Assembly (NCBI GenBank): GCA_002364755.1
Contig: DEZI01000005.1
Span: 71,263-115,042, forward strand
Source of the DNA: Stenotrophomonas maltophilia
Lineage (GTDB): Bacteria > Pseudomonadota > Gammaproteobacteria > Xanthomonadales > Xanthomonadaceae
Direction: 5' to 3'
Length of the DNA: 43,780 bases
The notes under the pieces are model-generated. The model worked only from the letters and a program-made list of their open reading frames with translations. It had not been told where the DNA came from and did no database searches. Below, one piece after another: positions 15,982 through 23,886 of this stretch; position 1 is the stretch's first letter; the number at the start of each line of letters is the position of its first letter. The position numbers were made by a program, and so were the translations under genes.

Positions 15982-18108
15982 ATGAAGTGGCTCGGCTCGG
16001 GGATGCAGGCCCGTTTCCTGCTCGCGATGGGCGGGGCGATGCTGGTGGTGGTGGCGATCCTGGCGGTGATGCTCGGGCGCCAGGCGACGATGCAGAGCGA
16101 GGTGAAGAGCCTCAGCGGTGGCGTCATCCATGAATTGTTCGACCGCAGCGTGCGCAGCCGCGGCGAGGCGTTGGCGCGCGAGCTGTCCGATTCGCTGGCC
16201 AACCCGCTCTATTACAACGACCTGGGCCAGGTGGGCGCGCTGGTGCGCTCAACCTCGCGGCAGCAGGTAGTGCGCTATGTGCTGGTGTTCGACAGCAAGG
16301 GCCGGCTGGTGCATGACGGCTCGGTCGGCGTGCCCGGCTTCGGCAAGCCGATGACCGACCCGCTGGCCACGGCGGCGACCGCCGCGCAGGGCCTGCTGGT
16401 GCAGCAGTCGGCCAGCGTGCTCGACAACACCATGCCGATCATGGTCGGCAAGCAGCGTATCGGCGGTGTCCGCGTGGGCATGGCACTGGACGAGGTCAGG
16501 GAGCGCGAGCTGGCCGCCAATGCCACCCTCGGCGAGCGCCTGCAGCAGGTCGGCAGCCGCCACCTGGGTTGGCTGCTGCTGATGCTGGCCCTGCTGGTGG
16601 TGATCGGGGTGACGGTCATCCTGTATGTGCAGCGCACCCTGGTGACGCCGATCCGCGACCTGGCCGCCGCCGCGCGCCGCATTGAATCCGGTGATTACCA
16701 GGCGCCGCTGCGGGAGAACACCCGCGATGACGAGGTCGGCGAGCTGGTGCGCGGCTTTGCCCGCATGCGTGATGCGATTGCCCGCCATGACCGCGAAGTG
16801 CGGCACATGGCCTATACCGATGCACTGACTGGGCTGACCAATCGCCTGGCGTTCCGCGAGGCGCTGGACCACCGGCTGATGGCTGCGCGCGCGTCCAAGC
16901 ACCGGCTGGCCCTGCTGTTTGCCGACATCGATGACTTCAAGCGGGTCAACGATACGCTGGGCCACGAGGCCGGCGACGAGGCCCTGCTGCAGTTCGCCCA
17001 GCGCATCGGCCATGCCGTGGCCGAGGCCGGTGGCGATGATGCGCTGCTGGCGCGGTTCGGCGGCGATGAATTCGTGATTCTCGTCGGCGACGGCGACGTG
17101 GGTGCCAATGCCCGCCTGCTGGCCGAAGTGCTGGTGCGCGAGCTGGGCAAGCCGCTGGTGGTGCAGGGCAGGGAGCTGTTCCTGGGTACCTCGATCGGCG
17201 TGACCCTGTACCCGGATGACGCGGCCGACGCCACCACGCTGCTGAAGAACGGCGACATCGCCATGTACCAGGCGAAGATGGCCGGCAAGAACTGCTACCG
17301 CTACTACAGCCGGGCGATGGACCACGCGGTCGAGCGTCGCGTGCACATGGAACAGGAGCTGCGCGGCGCTTGGGAGCGCGGCGAGCTGCGCCTGGCCTAC
17401 CAGCCGATCTTCCGCATGCGCGACCGCCGCCTGGTGGGCGTGGAAGTGCTGCTGCGCTGGCAGCACCCGACCCTGGGCACGATTCCGCCGTCGGTGTTCA
17501 TCGAAGTGGCCGAGCAGAGCGGCCTGATCGAGGTGATCGGCCCGAAGGTGCTGCGTGCGGCCTGCATGGAAGCCTCGCAGTGGCCGCGTGGCGCGGCCGG
17601 CGACGAGCTGTTCGTGTCGGTGAACGTGTCACCGCGCCAGCTGCGTGGCGGCGAACTGCCGGCGTTGGTGGCGCAGTGCCTGCACGAATCCGGGCTGCCG
17701 TCCTCGCGCCTGCACCTGGAGCTGACCGAAACCGCGGTGATCGGCGACGAAATGCTGGCCGCGCAGCTGCTGGACAAGCTGCACCGCACCGGTGTGAAGG
17801 TCTGGTTGGACGACTTCGGCACCGGCTTCTCCGGCCTGAGCCACCTGCGCCAAGTGCCGGTGGACGGCGTCAAGATCGACAAGAGCTTCGTGGCCGACAT
17901 GCAGCGCGACCCGGACGACCTGGCCCTGACCACGGCGATCATCGCCATGGCCCATGCGCTGGGCATCACCGTGGTGGCCGAGGGCATCGAGCAGGAAGCG
18001 CAGTACGAACTGCTGGCCCAGCGCGGCTGCGACCTGGGCCAGGGCTACTGGCTGAGCCACCCGGTAACCGCCACCGAAGTAGTGCGGATGATCGATTCGG
18101 GTGTGTGA
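15982..18108 (+). CDS. Membrane GGDEF/EAL dual-domain c-di-GMP enzyme
   Basis: 708 aa. A transmembrane segment (about 9-31), a periplasmic sensor region (about 32-192), a second transmembrane segment (about 195-216) and a HAMP linker (about 216-270) lead into GGDEF and EAL domains. RFGGDEF is intact (GGDEF at 360-364), so diguanylate cyclase activity is possible; the RxxD product-inhibition site is absent. The EAL signature reads EVL (488-490), but its Glu and the motifs ETAVI, LDDFGTGFSGL, KIDKSFV and VVAEGIE remain, so phosphodiesterase activity is plausible too. The start at 15982 is preceded by GGAAGTGG. The 283 bp before it hold no gene and no GEMM riboswitch that I can see. Its last 21 codons are copied twice just downstream. 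Confidence 0.9.
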   Translation: MKWLGSGMQARFLLAMGGAMLVVVAILAVMLGRQATMQSEVKSLSGGVIHELFDRSVRSRGEALARELSDSLANPLYYNDLGQVGALVRSTSRQQVVRYVLVFDSKGRLVHDGSVGVPGFGKPMTDPLATAATAAQGLLVQQSASVLDNTMPIMVGKQRIGGVRVGMALDEVRERELAANATLGERLQQVGSRHLGWLLLMLALLVVIGVTVILYVQRTLVTPIRDLAAAARRIESGDYQAPLRENTRDDEVGELVRGFARMRDAIARHDREVRHMAYTDALTGLTNRLAFREALDHRLMAARASKHRLALLFADIDDFKRVNDTLGHEAGDEALLQFAQRIGHAVAEAGGDDALLARFGGDEFVILVGDGDVGANARLLAEVLVRELGKPLVVQGRELFLGTSIGVTLYPDDAADATTLLKNGDIAMYQAKMAGKNCYRYYSRAMDHAVERRVHMEQELRGAWERGELRLAYQPIFRMRDRRLVGVEVLLRWQHPTLGTIPPSVFIEVAEQSGLIEVIGPKVLRAACMEASQWPRGAAGDELFVSVNVSPRQLRGGELPALVAQCLHESGLPSSRLHLELTETAVIGDEMLAAQLLDKLHRTGVKVWLDDFGTGFSGLSHLRQVPVDGVKIDKSFVADMQRDPDDLALTTAIIAMAHALGITVVAEGIEQEAQYELLAQRGCDLGQGYWLSHPVTATEVVRMIDSGV

Positions 18109-18110
18109 CG

Positions 18111-18174
18111 GTAGATCCAAGCCATGCGTGGATGACTCTGCCTGGACGCCCATCCACGCACGGCGTGGATCTAC
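18111..18174. repeat. SMAG unit after the EAL gene (copy 1)
   Basis: Bounded by GTAG (18111) and CTAC (18174), with imperfect arms GTAGATCCA...GCGTGGAT and ATCCACGCACGGCGTGGAT. Its terminal CTAC coincides with the CTAC that opens the second copy of the EAL gene tail. Confidence 0.75.
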
Positions 18175-18234
18175 TGGCTGAGCCGCCTGGTCACCGCCAC
18201 CGAAGTGGTGCGGATGATCGATTCCGGCGTCTGG
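18171..18234 (+). pseudogene. Duplicated 3' end of the GGDEF/EAL gene (copy 2)
   Basis: This 64-bp copy of 18045-18108 differs at about 8 positions by eye. It still reads YWLSRLVTATEVVRMIDSGV, but the stop TGA has become TGG. It has no start codon or domain of its own and is a gene-tail relic. Confidence 0.8.
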
Positions 18235-18235
18235 A

Positions 18236-18299
18236 GTAGAGCCACGCCATGCGTGGCTGCTTCTGCCCGGACGCCCATCCACGCATGGCGTGGATCTAC
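18236..18299. repeat. SMAG unit (copy 2)
   Basis: 64 bp, GTAG at 18236 to CTAC at 18299. The loop and right arm are nearly the same as in the unit at 18111-18174, including the central GGACGCCCATCCACGCA stretch. It was therefore duplicated together with the coding tail. Confidence 0.75.
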
Positions 18300-18359
18300 T
18301 GGCTGCGCCACCCGGTCACCGCCACCGAAGTGGTGCGGATGATCGATTCGGGGCTCTGA
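18296..18359 (+). pseudogene. Duplicated 3' end of the GGDEF/EAL gene (copy 3)
   Basis: Third copy of the EAL tail, reading YWLRHPVTATEVVRMIDSGL with an intact TGA at 18357-18359. It has about 6 differences from the genuine gene end by eye. A lone SMAG right arm (18364-18388, ending CTAC) follows. Confidence 0.8.
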
Positions 18360-18390
18360 CAACCCATCCACGCATGGCGTGGATCTACCG

Positions 18391-19431
18391 CTACACCGGG
18401 CGCTTGCTGGGGTCGCCGGGCAGTTCGCGCACCAGCTTCGGGATCAGGTAGCCGGACAGGCGGGCGGTCAGGCCGGCGATCAGGGCCTTGGCCTGGAGGT
18501 CGTCCACTTCGAAGTGGGCCACGCCCTCGACCTTGTCCAGCTGGTGCAGGTAATACGGCAGCACGCCGGCGGCGAAGCTGCGCTCGCTCAGGTCCTGCAG
18601 TGCCTGCACGCTGTCATTGACCCCGCGCAGCAGCACGGCCTGGTTCAGCAGCTGCGCGCCCAGGCTGCGCAGGCGTGCCATCGCGGTATCCACGCTGGCA
18701 TCGAACTCATTGGCATGGTTGGCATGGACCACGATGGCCAGCGGCCACGGCAGGCTGCCCAGCCAGGCCTGCAGTTCCTCGTCCACGCGCTCAGGCAGCA
18801 CGATCGGCAGGCGGGTGTGGATGCGCAGGCGGCGGATATGTGGAATCTGGCGCAGGGCGTCGGTCAGCTCGACCAGCTTGTGCGTGGCCAGCGACAGCGG
18901 ATCGCCGCCGGACAGGATCACTTCGTCAATGTCCGGGTCGGCCGCGATGGCCGCCACGGCCTCCTGCCAGCCGCCCTTGGCAGCATTTTCCGCGCCATAG
19001 TCGAAGTGGCGGCGGAAGCAGTAGCGGCAGTTGATCGCGCAGCTGCCGGTGGCCACCAGCAGGGCCCGGCCCCGGTACTTCTGGATGACCCCGGTGGCTT
19101 TCTTGGCGGCGCCATCGCCGACGGCGTCGAAGCTGAACCCGGGCGCCGGGCGCATTTCCTCGTCGATCGGCAGCACCTGGCGCAGCAGCGGGTCGGCCGC
19201 ATCGCCGGGGCGCATGCGGGCCACGAAGCTTTCCGGCACGCGCAGGGCGAACTGGGCCATGGCCGCCTCCGAGACGCCGAGTGCCGCCGGGTCCAGCTGC
19301 AGCCGCGCCAGCAGCGCGTGCGGGTCGCGCAGTGCCTGGCGCCAGAGCTGCTGCCAGCGCGCGGGCGCGCCTGGCGACTGGGGCCGGGGGAAGGCGGAAA
19401 GCTGCATGGAGAGGGGGCCTGCGGTTATCAT
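18391..19431 (-). CDS. epmB: EF-P beta-lysylation protein EpmB (radical SAM)
   Basis: 346 aa. EpmB is a lysine 2,3-aminomutase that makes (R)-beta-lysine for modification of EF-P. The radical-SAM cluster motif is CAINCRYCFRRHF, and ILSGGDPLSL, RLRIHTRLPIVLPER and the C-terminal SGYLIPKLVRELPGDPSK are family blocks. The N-terminal FALRVPESFVARMRPGDAADPLLRQVLP is also diagnostic. I take the ATG at 19431; the ATG at 19407 (MQLSAF) is an equally possible start, and neither has a clear Shine-Dalgarno. It is divergent from its substrate gene efp. The EpmA ligase is not in this window. Confidence 0.93.
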   Translation of the reverse strand: MITAGPLSMQLSAFPRPQSPGAPARWQQLWRQALRDPHALLARLQLDPAALGVSEAAMAQFALRVPESFVARMRPGDAADPLLRQVLPIDEEMRPAPGFSFDAVGDGAAKKATGVIQKYRGRALLVATGSCAINCRYCFRRHFDYGAENAAKGGWQEAVAAIAADPDIDEVILSGGDPLSLATHKLVELTDALRQIPHIRRLRIHTRLPIVLPERVDEELQAWLGSLPWPLAIVVHANHANEFDASVDTAMARLRSLGAQLLNQAVLLRGVNDSVQALQDLSERSFAAGVLPYYLHQLDKVEGVAHFEVDDLQAKALIAGLTARLSGYLIPKLVRELPGDPSKRPV

Positions 19432-19472
19432 GGGGGCATAAACAGTTGCCCACCGGGGTTCCGGTGGGTTTT
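19426..19472 (+). terminator. Terminator-like hairpin in the efp leader
   Basis: Stem CCCACCGG (19449-19456) / CCGGTGGG (19461-19468), loop GGTT, followed by TTTT. A -10-like TATCAT (19426-19431) lies upstream. If that box is used, efp transcripts meet an intrinsic terminator about 10 nt after initiation, some 55 nt before the efp ATG. Confidence 0.5.
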
Positions 19473-19527
19473 CCATTCTACCGGCTCGCCGCACGCGCGG
19501 CGGTTTCGCCATTTGAGGAGCTTGAGC

Positions 19528-20094
19528 ATGGCCACTGCGGGCATGAACGATGTCAAGAACGGGATGAAGATCCTGGTCAACAATGAACCGGCCGTCATCT
19601 CCGAGACCGAGTTCATCAAGCCGGGCAAGGGCCAGGCTTTCACCCGCGTGCGCTATCGCTTCATCCGCTCGGGCCGCACCGTGGAAATGACCATGAAGGC
19701 CACCGATGACGTGGAAGTGGCCGACGTTGTCGATACGAACATGGATTACATGTACAGCGACGGCGAGTACTGGCACTTCATGGACCCGGAAACCTTCGAG
19801 CAGGTGCAGGCCGACAAGGCCGGCATGGGCGGCGCCGAGAAGTGGCTGAAGGGCGAAGAGTCCTGCATCGTCACGCTGTTCAACGGTTCGCCGATCTTCG
19901 TGCAGCCGCCGAACTTCGTCGAGCTGAAGATCACCGAGACCGATCCGGGCGTCCGTGGTGACACCTCGGGCGGCGGCGGCAAGCCGGCCACGCTGGAAAC
20001 CGGCGCCGTGGTGCGCGTGCCGCTGTTCGTCAACCAGGATGAAATCGTCAGGGTCGACACCCGCTCGGGCGAATACTCCGCACGCGTGAAGTAA
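19528..20094 (+). CDS. efp: Elongation factor P
   Basis: 188 aa, exactly the usual length. EF-P binds between the P and E sites and relieves ribosome stalling at proline stretches. The N-terminal KOW-like domain has the modification loop EFIKPGKGQAF with Lys34, the residue beta-lysylated by EpmA in E. coli, so the neighbouring epmB gene fits. The two OB domains follow, with the C-terminal signature VRVPLFVNQDEIVRVDTRSG. The ribosome site GAGGAG lies about 7 nt before the ATG. The stop codon TAA opens a stem-loop. Confidence 0.97.
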   Translation: MATAGMNDVKNGMKILVNNEPAVISETEFIKPGKGQAFTRVRYRFIRSGRTVEMTMKATDDVEVADVVDTNMDYMYSDGEYWHFMDPETFEQVQADKAGMGGAEKWLKGEESCIVTLFNGSPIFVQPPNFVELKITETDPGVRGDTSGGGGKPATLETGAVVRVPLFVNQDEIVRVDTRSGEYSARVK

Positions 20095-20112
20095 TCCGGC
20101 GCAGCCGGATTA
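20092..20112 (+). terminator. Stem-loop at the efp stop codon
   Basis: TAATCCGGC / GCCGGATTA, a perfect 9-bp stem with a 3-nt GCA loop; the first TAA is the efp stop. There is no T-run after it, so it may protect the 3' end rather than terminate by itself. Confidence 0.55.
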
Positions 20113-20115
20113 CCT

Positions 20116-20217
20116 GTAGAGCCGAGCCCACGCTCGGCTTTCCGGGCAACGCCCGGAACCCGTTGCCGGCGCCGATGGCGCCGCAGCGGACAGCCGCCGG
20201 GCATGGCCCGGCGCTAC
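20116..20217. repeat. Chimeric SMAG-type element
   Basis: It opens GTAGAGCCGAGCC and closes GGGCATGGCCCGGCGCTAC. The two outer halves belong to different SMAG sequence types and do not pair with each other; each half is its own palindrome. Two further GC palindromes lie between them. It fills most of the efp to deaminase gap. Confidence 0.65.
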
Positions 20218-20259
20218 CGCCTTCAGCCAGGCGCCGCCCCCACAGCCAAGTGAGCCCGC

Positions 20260-21603
20260 ATGAGCGATAGCCCGCACCTCCCTGAAGCCTGCGACCTGCT
20301 CATCGAAGCTGGTTATGTCGTTCCGATCGAGCCGCATGCGGTGGTGCTGGAAGACCATGCCGTCGCCGTGCGTGGCAGCGAAATCGTCGCCATCCTGCCG
20401 CGTGCCGAGGCCCGCGCGCGCTTCCGCGCGACCCAGGTCGTCAGCCGCCCCGACGCGGCGCTGATGCCCGGCCTGGTCAACGCGCACACGCACAACCCGA
20501 TGACCCTGCTGCGCGGCGTCGCCGACGACCTGCCGCTGATGACCTGGCTGCAGCAGCATATCTGGCCGGTGGAAGCGGCGGTGATCGGCCCGGAATTCGT
20601 GGCAGACGGCACCACCCTGGCCATCGCCGAGATGCTGCGCGGCGGCACCACCTGCGCCAACGAGAACTACTTCTTCGGCGACGTGCAGGCCGCGGTCTAC
20701 AAGAAGCACGGTTTCCGCGCGCTGGTCGGCGCGGTCATCATCGATTTTCCCACCGCCTGGGCCAAGACCGACGACGAGTACTTCGCCAAGGCCGGTGAAC
20801 TGCATGACCAGTGGCGCACCGATCCGCTGATCGGCACCGCGTTCGCGCCGCATGCGCCGTACACGGTCAACGATGCCAATTTCGAGCGCGTGCGGATGCT
20901 GTCCGACCAGCTCGACATGCAGGTGCACCTGCACACCCATGAGACCGCGCAGGAAATCAATGATTCGATCAAGCTGCACGGCCAGCGCCCGCTGGCGCGG
21001 CTGGATCGCCTCGGTCTGGTCAACGACCGCCTGATCGCGGTGCACATGACCCAGCTGACCGACGCGGAAATCCACCTGTGCGCCGAGCGTGGCGTCAGCG
21101 TGGTGCACTGCCCGGAATCGAACCTGAAGCTGGCCTCCGGTTTCTGCCCTGCCTGCGCCCTGCAGCGCGCAGGCGTCAACCTGGCCATCGGTACCGATGG
21201 CTGCGCCAGCAACAACGACCTGGACATGTTCAGCGAGAACCGCACCGCGGCGATCCTGGCCAAGGCCGTGGCCGACGATGCGACTGCGCTGGACGCGGCC
21301 ACCACGCTGCGCGCCTCGACCCTGGGCGGCGCCCGCGCGCTGGGCTTCGGCGAGCGCATCGGCTCGATCGAAGTTGGCAAGCAGGCCGACCTGGTCTGCG
21401 TCGACCTGTCCGCGCTGGAAACCCAGCCGCTGCACAACGTGCTGTCGCAGCTGGTGTATGCCACCGGCCGCCAGCAGGTCAGCGACGTCTGGATTGCCGG
21501 CAAGCCGAAGCTGGTGCAGCGCGAGCTGGTCGGCATGGACCTGCCGGGCATCATCGCCAACGCGCGCCAGTGGCGCGAGCGCATCCGTCATATCCGCGCC
21601 TGA
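20260..21603 (+). CDS. mtaD: TRZ/ATZ-family amidohydrolase, probable MTA/SAH deaminase
   Basis: 447 aa. It is a metal-dependent deaminase of the amidohydrolase superfamily; close relatives deaminate 5'-methylthioadenosine and S-adenosylhomocysteine. Metal and substrate motifs are NAHTHNPMTLLRG, APHAPYTVN, HLHTHETAQE, VVHCPESNLKLASGFCP and AIGTDGCASNNDLDMF. It is the first gene of a four-gene run with ubiG and a HAD phosphatase. The same order occurs in Pseudomonas aeruginosa (PA3170-PA3172), where the first gene is an MTA deaminase. The substrate is inferred from family and context; the link to ubiG would be disposal of SAM by-products. Confidence 0.85.
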   Translation: MSDSPHLPEACDLLIEAGYVVPIEPHAVVLEDHAVAVRGSEIVAILPRAEARARFRATQVVSRPDAALMPGLVNAHTHNPMTLLRGVADDLPLMTWLQQHIWPVEAAVIGPEFVADGTTLAIAEMLRGGTTCANENYFFGDVQAAVYKKHGFRALVGAVIIDFPTAWAKTDDEYFAKAGELHDQWRTDPLIGTAFAPHAPYTVNDANFERVRMLSDQLDMQVHLHTHETAQEINDSIKLHGQRPLARLDRLGLVNDRLIAVHMTQLTDAEIHLCAERGVSVVHCPESNLKLASGFCPACALQRAGVNLAIGTDGCASNNDLDMFSENRTAAILAKAVADDATALDAATTLRASTLGGARALGFGERIGSIEVGKQADLVCVDLSALETQPLHNVLSQLVYATGRQQVSDVWIAGKPKLVQRELVGMDLPGIIANARQWRERIRHIRA

Positions 21604-21628
21604 ACCCCGGCGCTGCAAGGACTTCCCC

Positions 21629-22345
21629 ATGACTGCCCCCCACGCTTCCTCCAATTTCGATCAGGCCGAGCTGGACAAATTCGCCGCGCTGGCCAACCGC
21701 TGGTGGGACGCCGACGGCCCGCAGAGGCCGCTGCACGCCCTGAACCCGGTGCGCCTGCAGTACGTGGCCGACCGCGTGACGCTGCGCGGTGCGCGCGTGC
21801 TCGACATCGGCTGCGGTGGCGGCCTGCTGAGCGAAGCGCTGGCCCAGAGCGGTGCCGACGTCACTGCGATTGACCTCGCCCCTGAACTGGTCAAGGTCGC
21901 GCGCCTGCATGCGCTGGAAAGCGGCGCCAAGGTCGACTACCGGGTGCAGGCCGCCGAGGACCTGGCCGCCGAACAGCCGGGCAGCTTCGACGTGGTTACC
22001 TGCATGGAAATGCTCGAGCACGTGCCCGATCCGGGCGCGATCATCGCGGCCTGCAAGCGCCTGCTGAAGCCCGGTGGCCACCTGTTCCTGTCGACCATCA
22101 ACCGCACCGCGGCTGCGTTCGCGGTGGCGATCGTCGGCGCCGAGTACGTGGCACGGCTGCTGCCCAAGGGCACCCACCACTACCAGGAATTCATCAAGCC
22201 GGCCGAGCTGGCGCGCTGGCTGCGCGAGGCTGACGTCCAGCTGGTGGACGTGAGCGGCATGGCCTACGAGCCGTGGCGCAACCACGCCCGCCTGAGCAGC
22301 CGCACCGACATCAACTACCTGGCCTACGCGGTCAAGCCTGCATGA
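21629..22345 (+). CDS. ubiG: Ubiquinone biosynthesis O-methyltransferase UbiG
   Basis: 238 aa. UbiG is a SAM-dependent enzyme that performs both O-methylations in ubiquinone synthesis. The family blocks are FAALANRWWDADGPQRPLHA, SAM motif I VLDIGCGGGLLSEALA, VTCMEMLEHVPDPG and GTHHYQEFIKPAEL. The C-terminal DINYLAYAVKP is typical. It starts 25 bp after the deaminase and overlaps the next gene by ATGA. Confidence 0.96.
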   Translation: MTAPHASSNFDQAELDKFAALANRWWDADGPQRPLHALNPVRLQYVADRVTLRGARVLDIGCGGGLLSEALAQSGADVTAIDLAPELVKVARLHALESGAKVDYRVQAAEDLAAEQPGSFDVVTCMEMLEHVPDPGAIIAACKRLLKPGGHLFLSTINRTAAAFAVAIVGAEYVARLLPKGTHHYQEFIKPAELARWLREADVQLVDVSGMAYEPWRNHARLSSRTDINYLAYAVKPA

Positions 22346-23049
22346 CCACGGCCGGCTTCCCGCGGGCGGTGCTGTTCGACCTGGACGGCACCCTGCTGGA
22401 CAGTGCGCCGGATTTCGTCGCCACCTGTGATGCGATGCTGGCCGCGCGCGGCCGTGCGCCGATCGGTCCGGCGCAGCTGCGCCCGGTGGTGTCCAAGGGC
22501 TCGCGTGCGATGTTGACCGCCGCCTTCCCGGATCTGGACGCGGCCACGCGCGATGCGCTGATTCCCGAGTTCCTGCAGCGCTATGAAGCGCTGATTGGCC
22601 AGCACGCGGTGCTGTTCGACGGCGTGGCCGGCATGCTCGCCGCACTGGATGCCGCAGGCACCGTGTGGGGCATCGTCACCAACAAGCCGGAATACCTGGC
22701 GCGCCTGATCCTGCCGCAGCAGGGCTGGCAGCAGCGCTGCGCGGTGCTGGTGGGCGGTGACAGCCTGGCCGAGCGCAAGCCGCATCCGCTGCCGCTGCTG
22801 CACGCCGCGCAGGCGATTGGCGTTGCCGCCGAAGACTGCGTGTACGTGGGTGACGACGAGCGCGACATCATTGCCGCACGCGCGGCGGCCATGCCGTCGG
22901 TGGCGGCGCTGTGGGGCTACCGCCTGCACAGCGACGATCCGCTGGCCTGGCAGGCCGACGTACTGGTGGAAAACGCCGAACTTCTGCAACTGGCCAGTCT
23001 CTGGCCGACCCGGCCGGCAGCCCCGGCCCAGCCGCAAGGAATGACGTAG
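22342..23049 (+). CDS. HAD phosphatase of the Gph/MupP type
   Basis: 235 aa. The HAD motif I is AVLFDLDGTLLDSAPDF, motif II IVTNKPE, motif III RKPHPLPLLHA and motif IV YVGDDERDIIAARAA, so it should be an active phosphatase. By sequence it would be annotated phosphoglycolate phosphatase (Gph). The position directly after ubiG is that of MupP, the MurNAc-6-phosphate phosphatase of peptidoglycan recycling in Pseudomonas (PA3172). I therefore leave the symbol open. Start codon and ubiG stop overlap as ATGA; the stop overlaps the next gene's GTG. Confidence 0.85.
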   Translation: MTTAGFPRAVLFDLDGTLLDSAPDFVATCDAMLAARGRAPIGPAQLRPVVSKGSRAMLTAAFPDLDAATRDALIPEFLQRYEALIGQHAVLFDGVAGMLAALDAAGTVWGIVTNKPEYLARLILPQQGWQQRCAVLVGGDSLAERKPHPLPLLHAAQAIGVAAEDCVYVGDDERDIIAARAAAMPSVAALWGYRLHSDDPLAWQADVLVENAELLQLASLWPTRPAAPAQPQGMT

Positions 23050-23753
23050 TGAGCAGTACCGCGCTGGACAGTTTCCTCGACAAGTGGCGCAGCCGTTGGC
23101 CGGAATGGTCGGTGGCCGGCCCGTTCGTGGCCGAATCGCAACGCGAGCTTGCGGTGGCGTGGTTCGCGCTGCTGCAGGAATTCGACGACATGCTCAACAC
23201 CAGCGGCGACCCGATGCCGGCCGACGCCAAGCTGGCGTGGTGGGGCGAGGAGCTGCGCAGCTGGGCCGGGCAGCGCTCGCGCCATCCGCTGGGCCGCCTG
23301 CTGGAGCCGGTGCGTGCACCGTGGGCGCAGCTGGCCGAAACCCTGCCGGAGCTGGTCGAGGCGCGCACGGTCGCGCTCGATGCGGCCGGTGCCGAACGCG
23401 CGCTGGCCAACTATGCCGACGCGGTGGCCGCCGTGGAAGCGGTGCTGTTCAACGACACCCCGCGCAAGGGCGCTGGCCGTGCCGTGCAGCTGCAGACCCT
23501 GGCCCAGCGCCTGCAGGATGCCGGCGTGGCCGGTGTGCCGCGCAGCCTGCTCGACGAGGACGCCAGCAACGCCACGCAGCGTTGGGCGCAGCACCTGCTG
23601 AAGGGCTGGGCGACCCGCGTGCCGGGCCCGCGCGCGCGCCGCGTCTGGTCCAGTCTGGCCCGCGCCCGCGTGGCCGCGCAGGCGGCAGGCAAGCCGATCG
23701 AAGCGACCCCGGTGCGCACCCTGCTGCGCGTGTGGTGGGCCGCACGCGGTTGA
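23049..23753 (+). CDS. Squalene/phytoene synthase-like protein, possibly non-catalytic
   Basis: 234 aa from a GTG that shares one base with the preceding TAG stop. The N-terminal half resembles the SQS/PSY fold: LALLFAF-like AVAWFALLQEFDDML followed by AKLAWWGEELRSWAGQRSRHPLGRLL, which matches the LxWWRDAL...HPL pattern of phytoene-synthase relatives such as NDUFAF6. I do not see the two Asp-rich DxxxD prenyl-diphosphate motifs, so a synthase activity is doubtful. Expected location is cytoplasmic. It closes the mtaD-ubiG-gph run and may have a quinone- or membrane-related accessory role; that is inference from context only. Confidence 0.6.
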   Translation: MSSTALDSFLDKWRSRWPEWSVAGPFVAESQRELAVAWFALLQEFDDMLNTSGDPMPADAKLAWWGEELRSWAGQRSRHPLGRLLEPVRAPWAQLAETLPELVEARTVALDAAGAERALANYADAVAAVEAVLFNDTPRKGAGRAVQLQTLAQRLQDAGVAGVPRSLLDEDASNATQRWAQHLLKGWATRVPGPRARRVWSSLARARVAAQAAGKPIEATPVRTLLRVWWAARG

Positions 23754-23766
23754 TGCCGCTGGGCTC

Positions 23767-23873
23767 GCCGGGCATGGCCCGGCGCTACCCGCGCCATGAA
23801 TAAACCGACATTCGCCGGGCATGGCCCGGCGCTACCCGATCACCTCGCCTGGTAGCGCCGGGCCATGCCCGGC
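23767..23873. repeat. Cluster of SMAG half-elements
   Basis: GCCGGGCATGGCCCGGCGCTAC occurs twice (23767-23788, 23814-23835; 22 nt each) and once inverted as GTAGCGCCGGGCCATGCC... (23852-23873). Here CTAC and GTAG face away from each other, opposite to the normal order. The cluster sits between the convergent 3' ends of the phytoene-synthase-like and M23 genes and may form the shared terminator. Confidence 0.75.
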
Positions 23874-23886
23874 GACGATGGGCGTG

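Noticed and set aside
18171..18390. A second, truncated EAL gene
   Set aside because: Only the last 21 codons are present in each copy, without start or catalytic part; explained by tandem duplication of the gene end.
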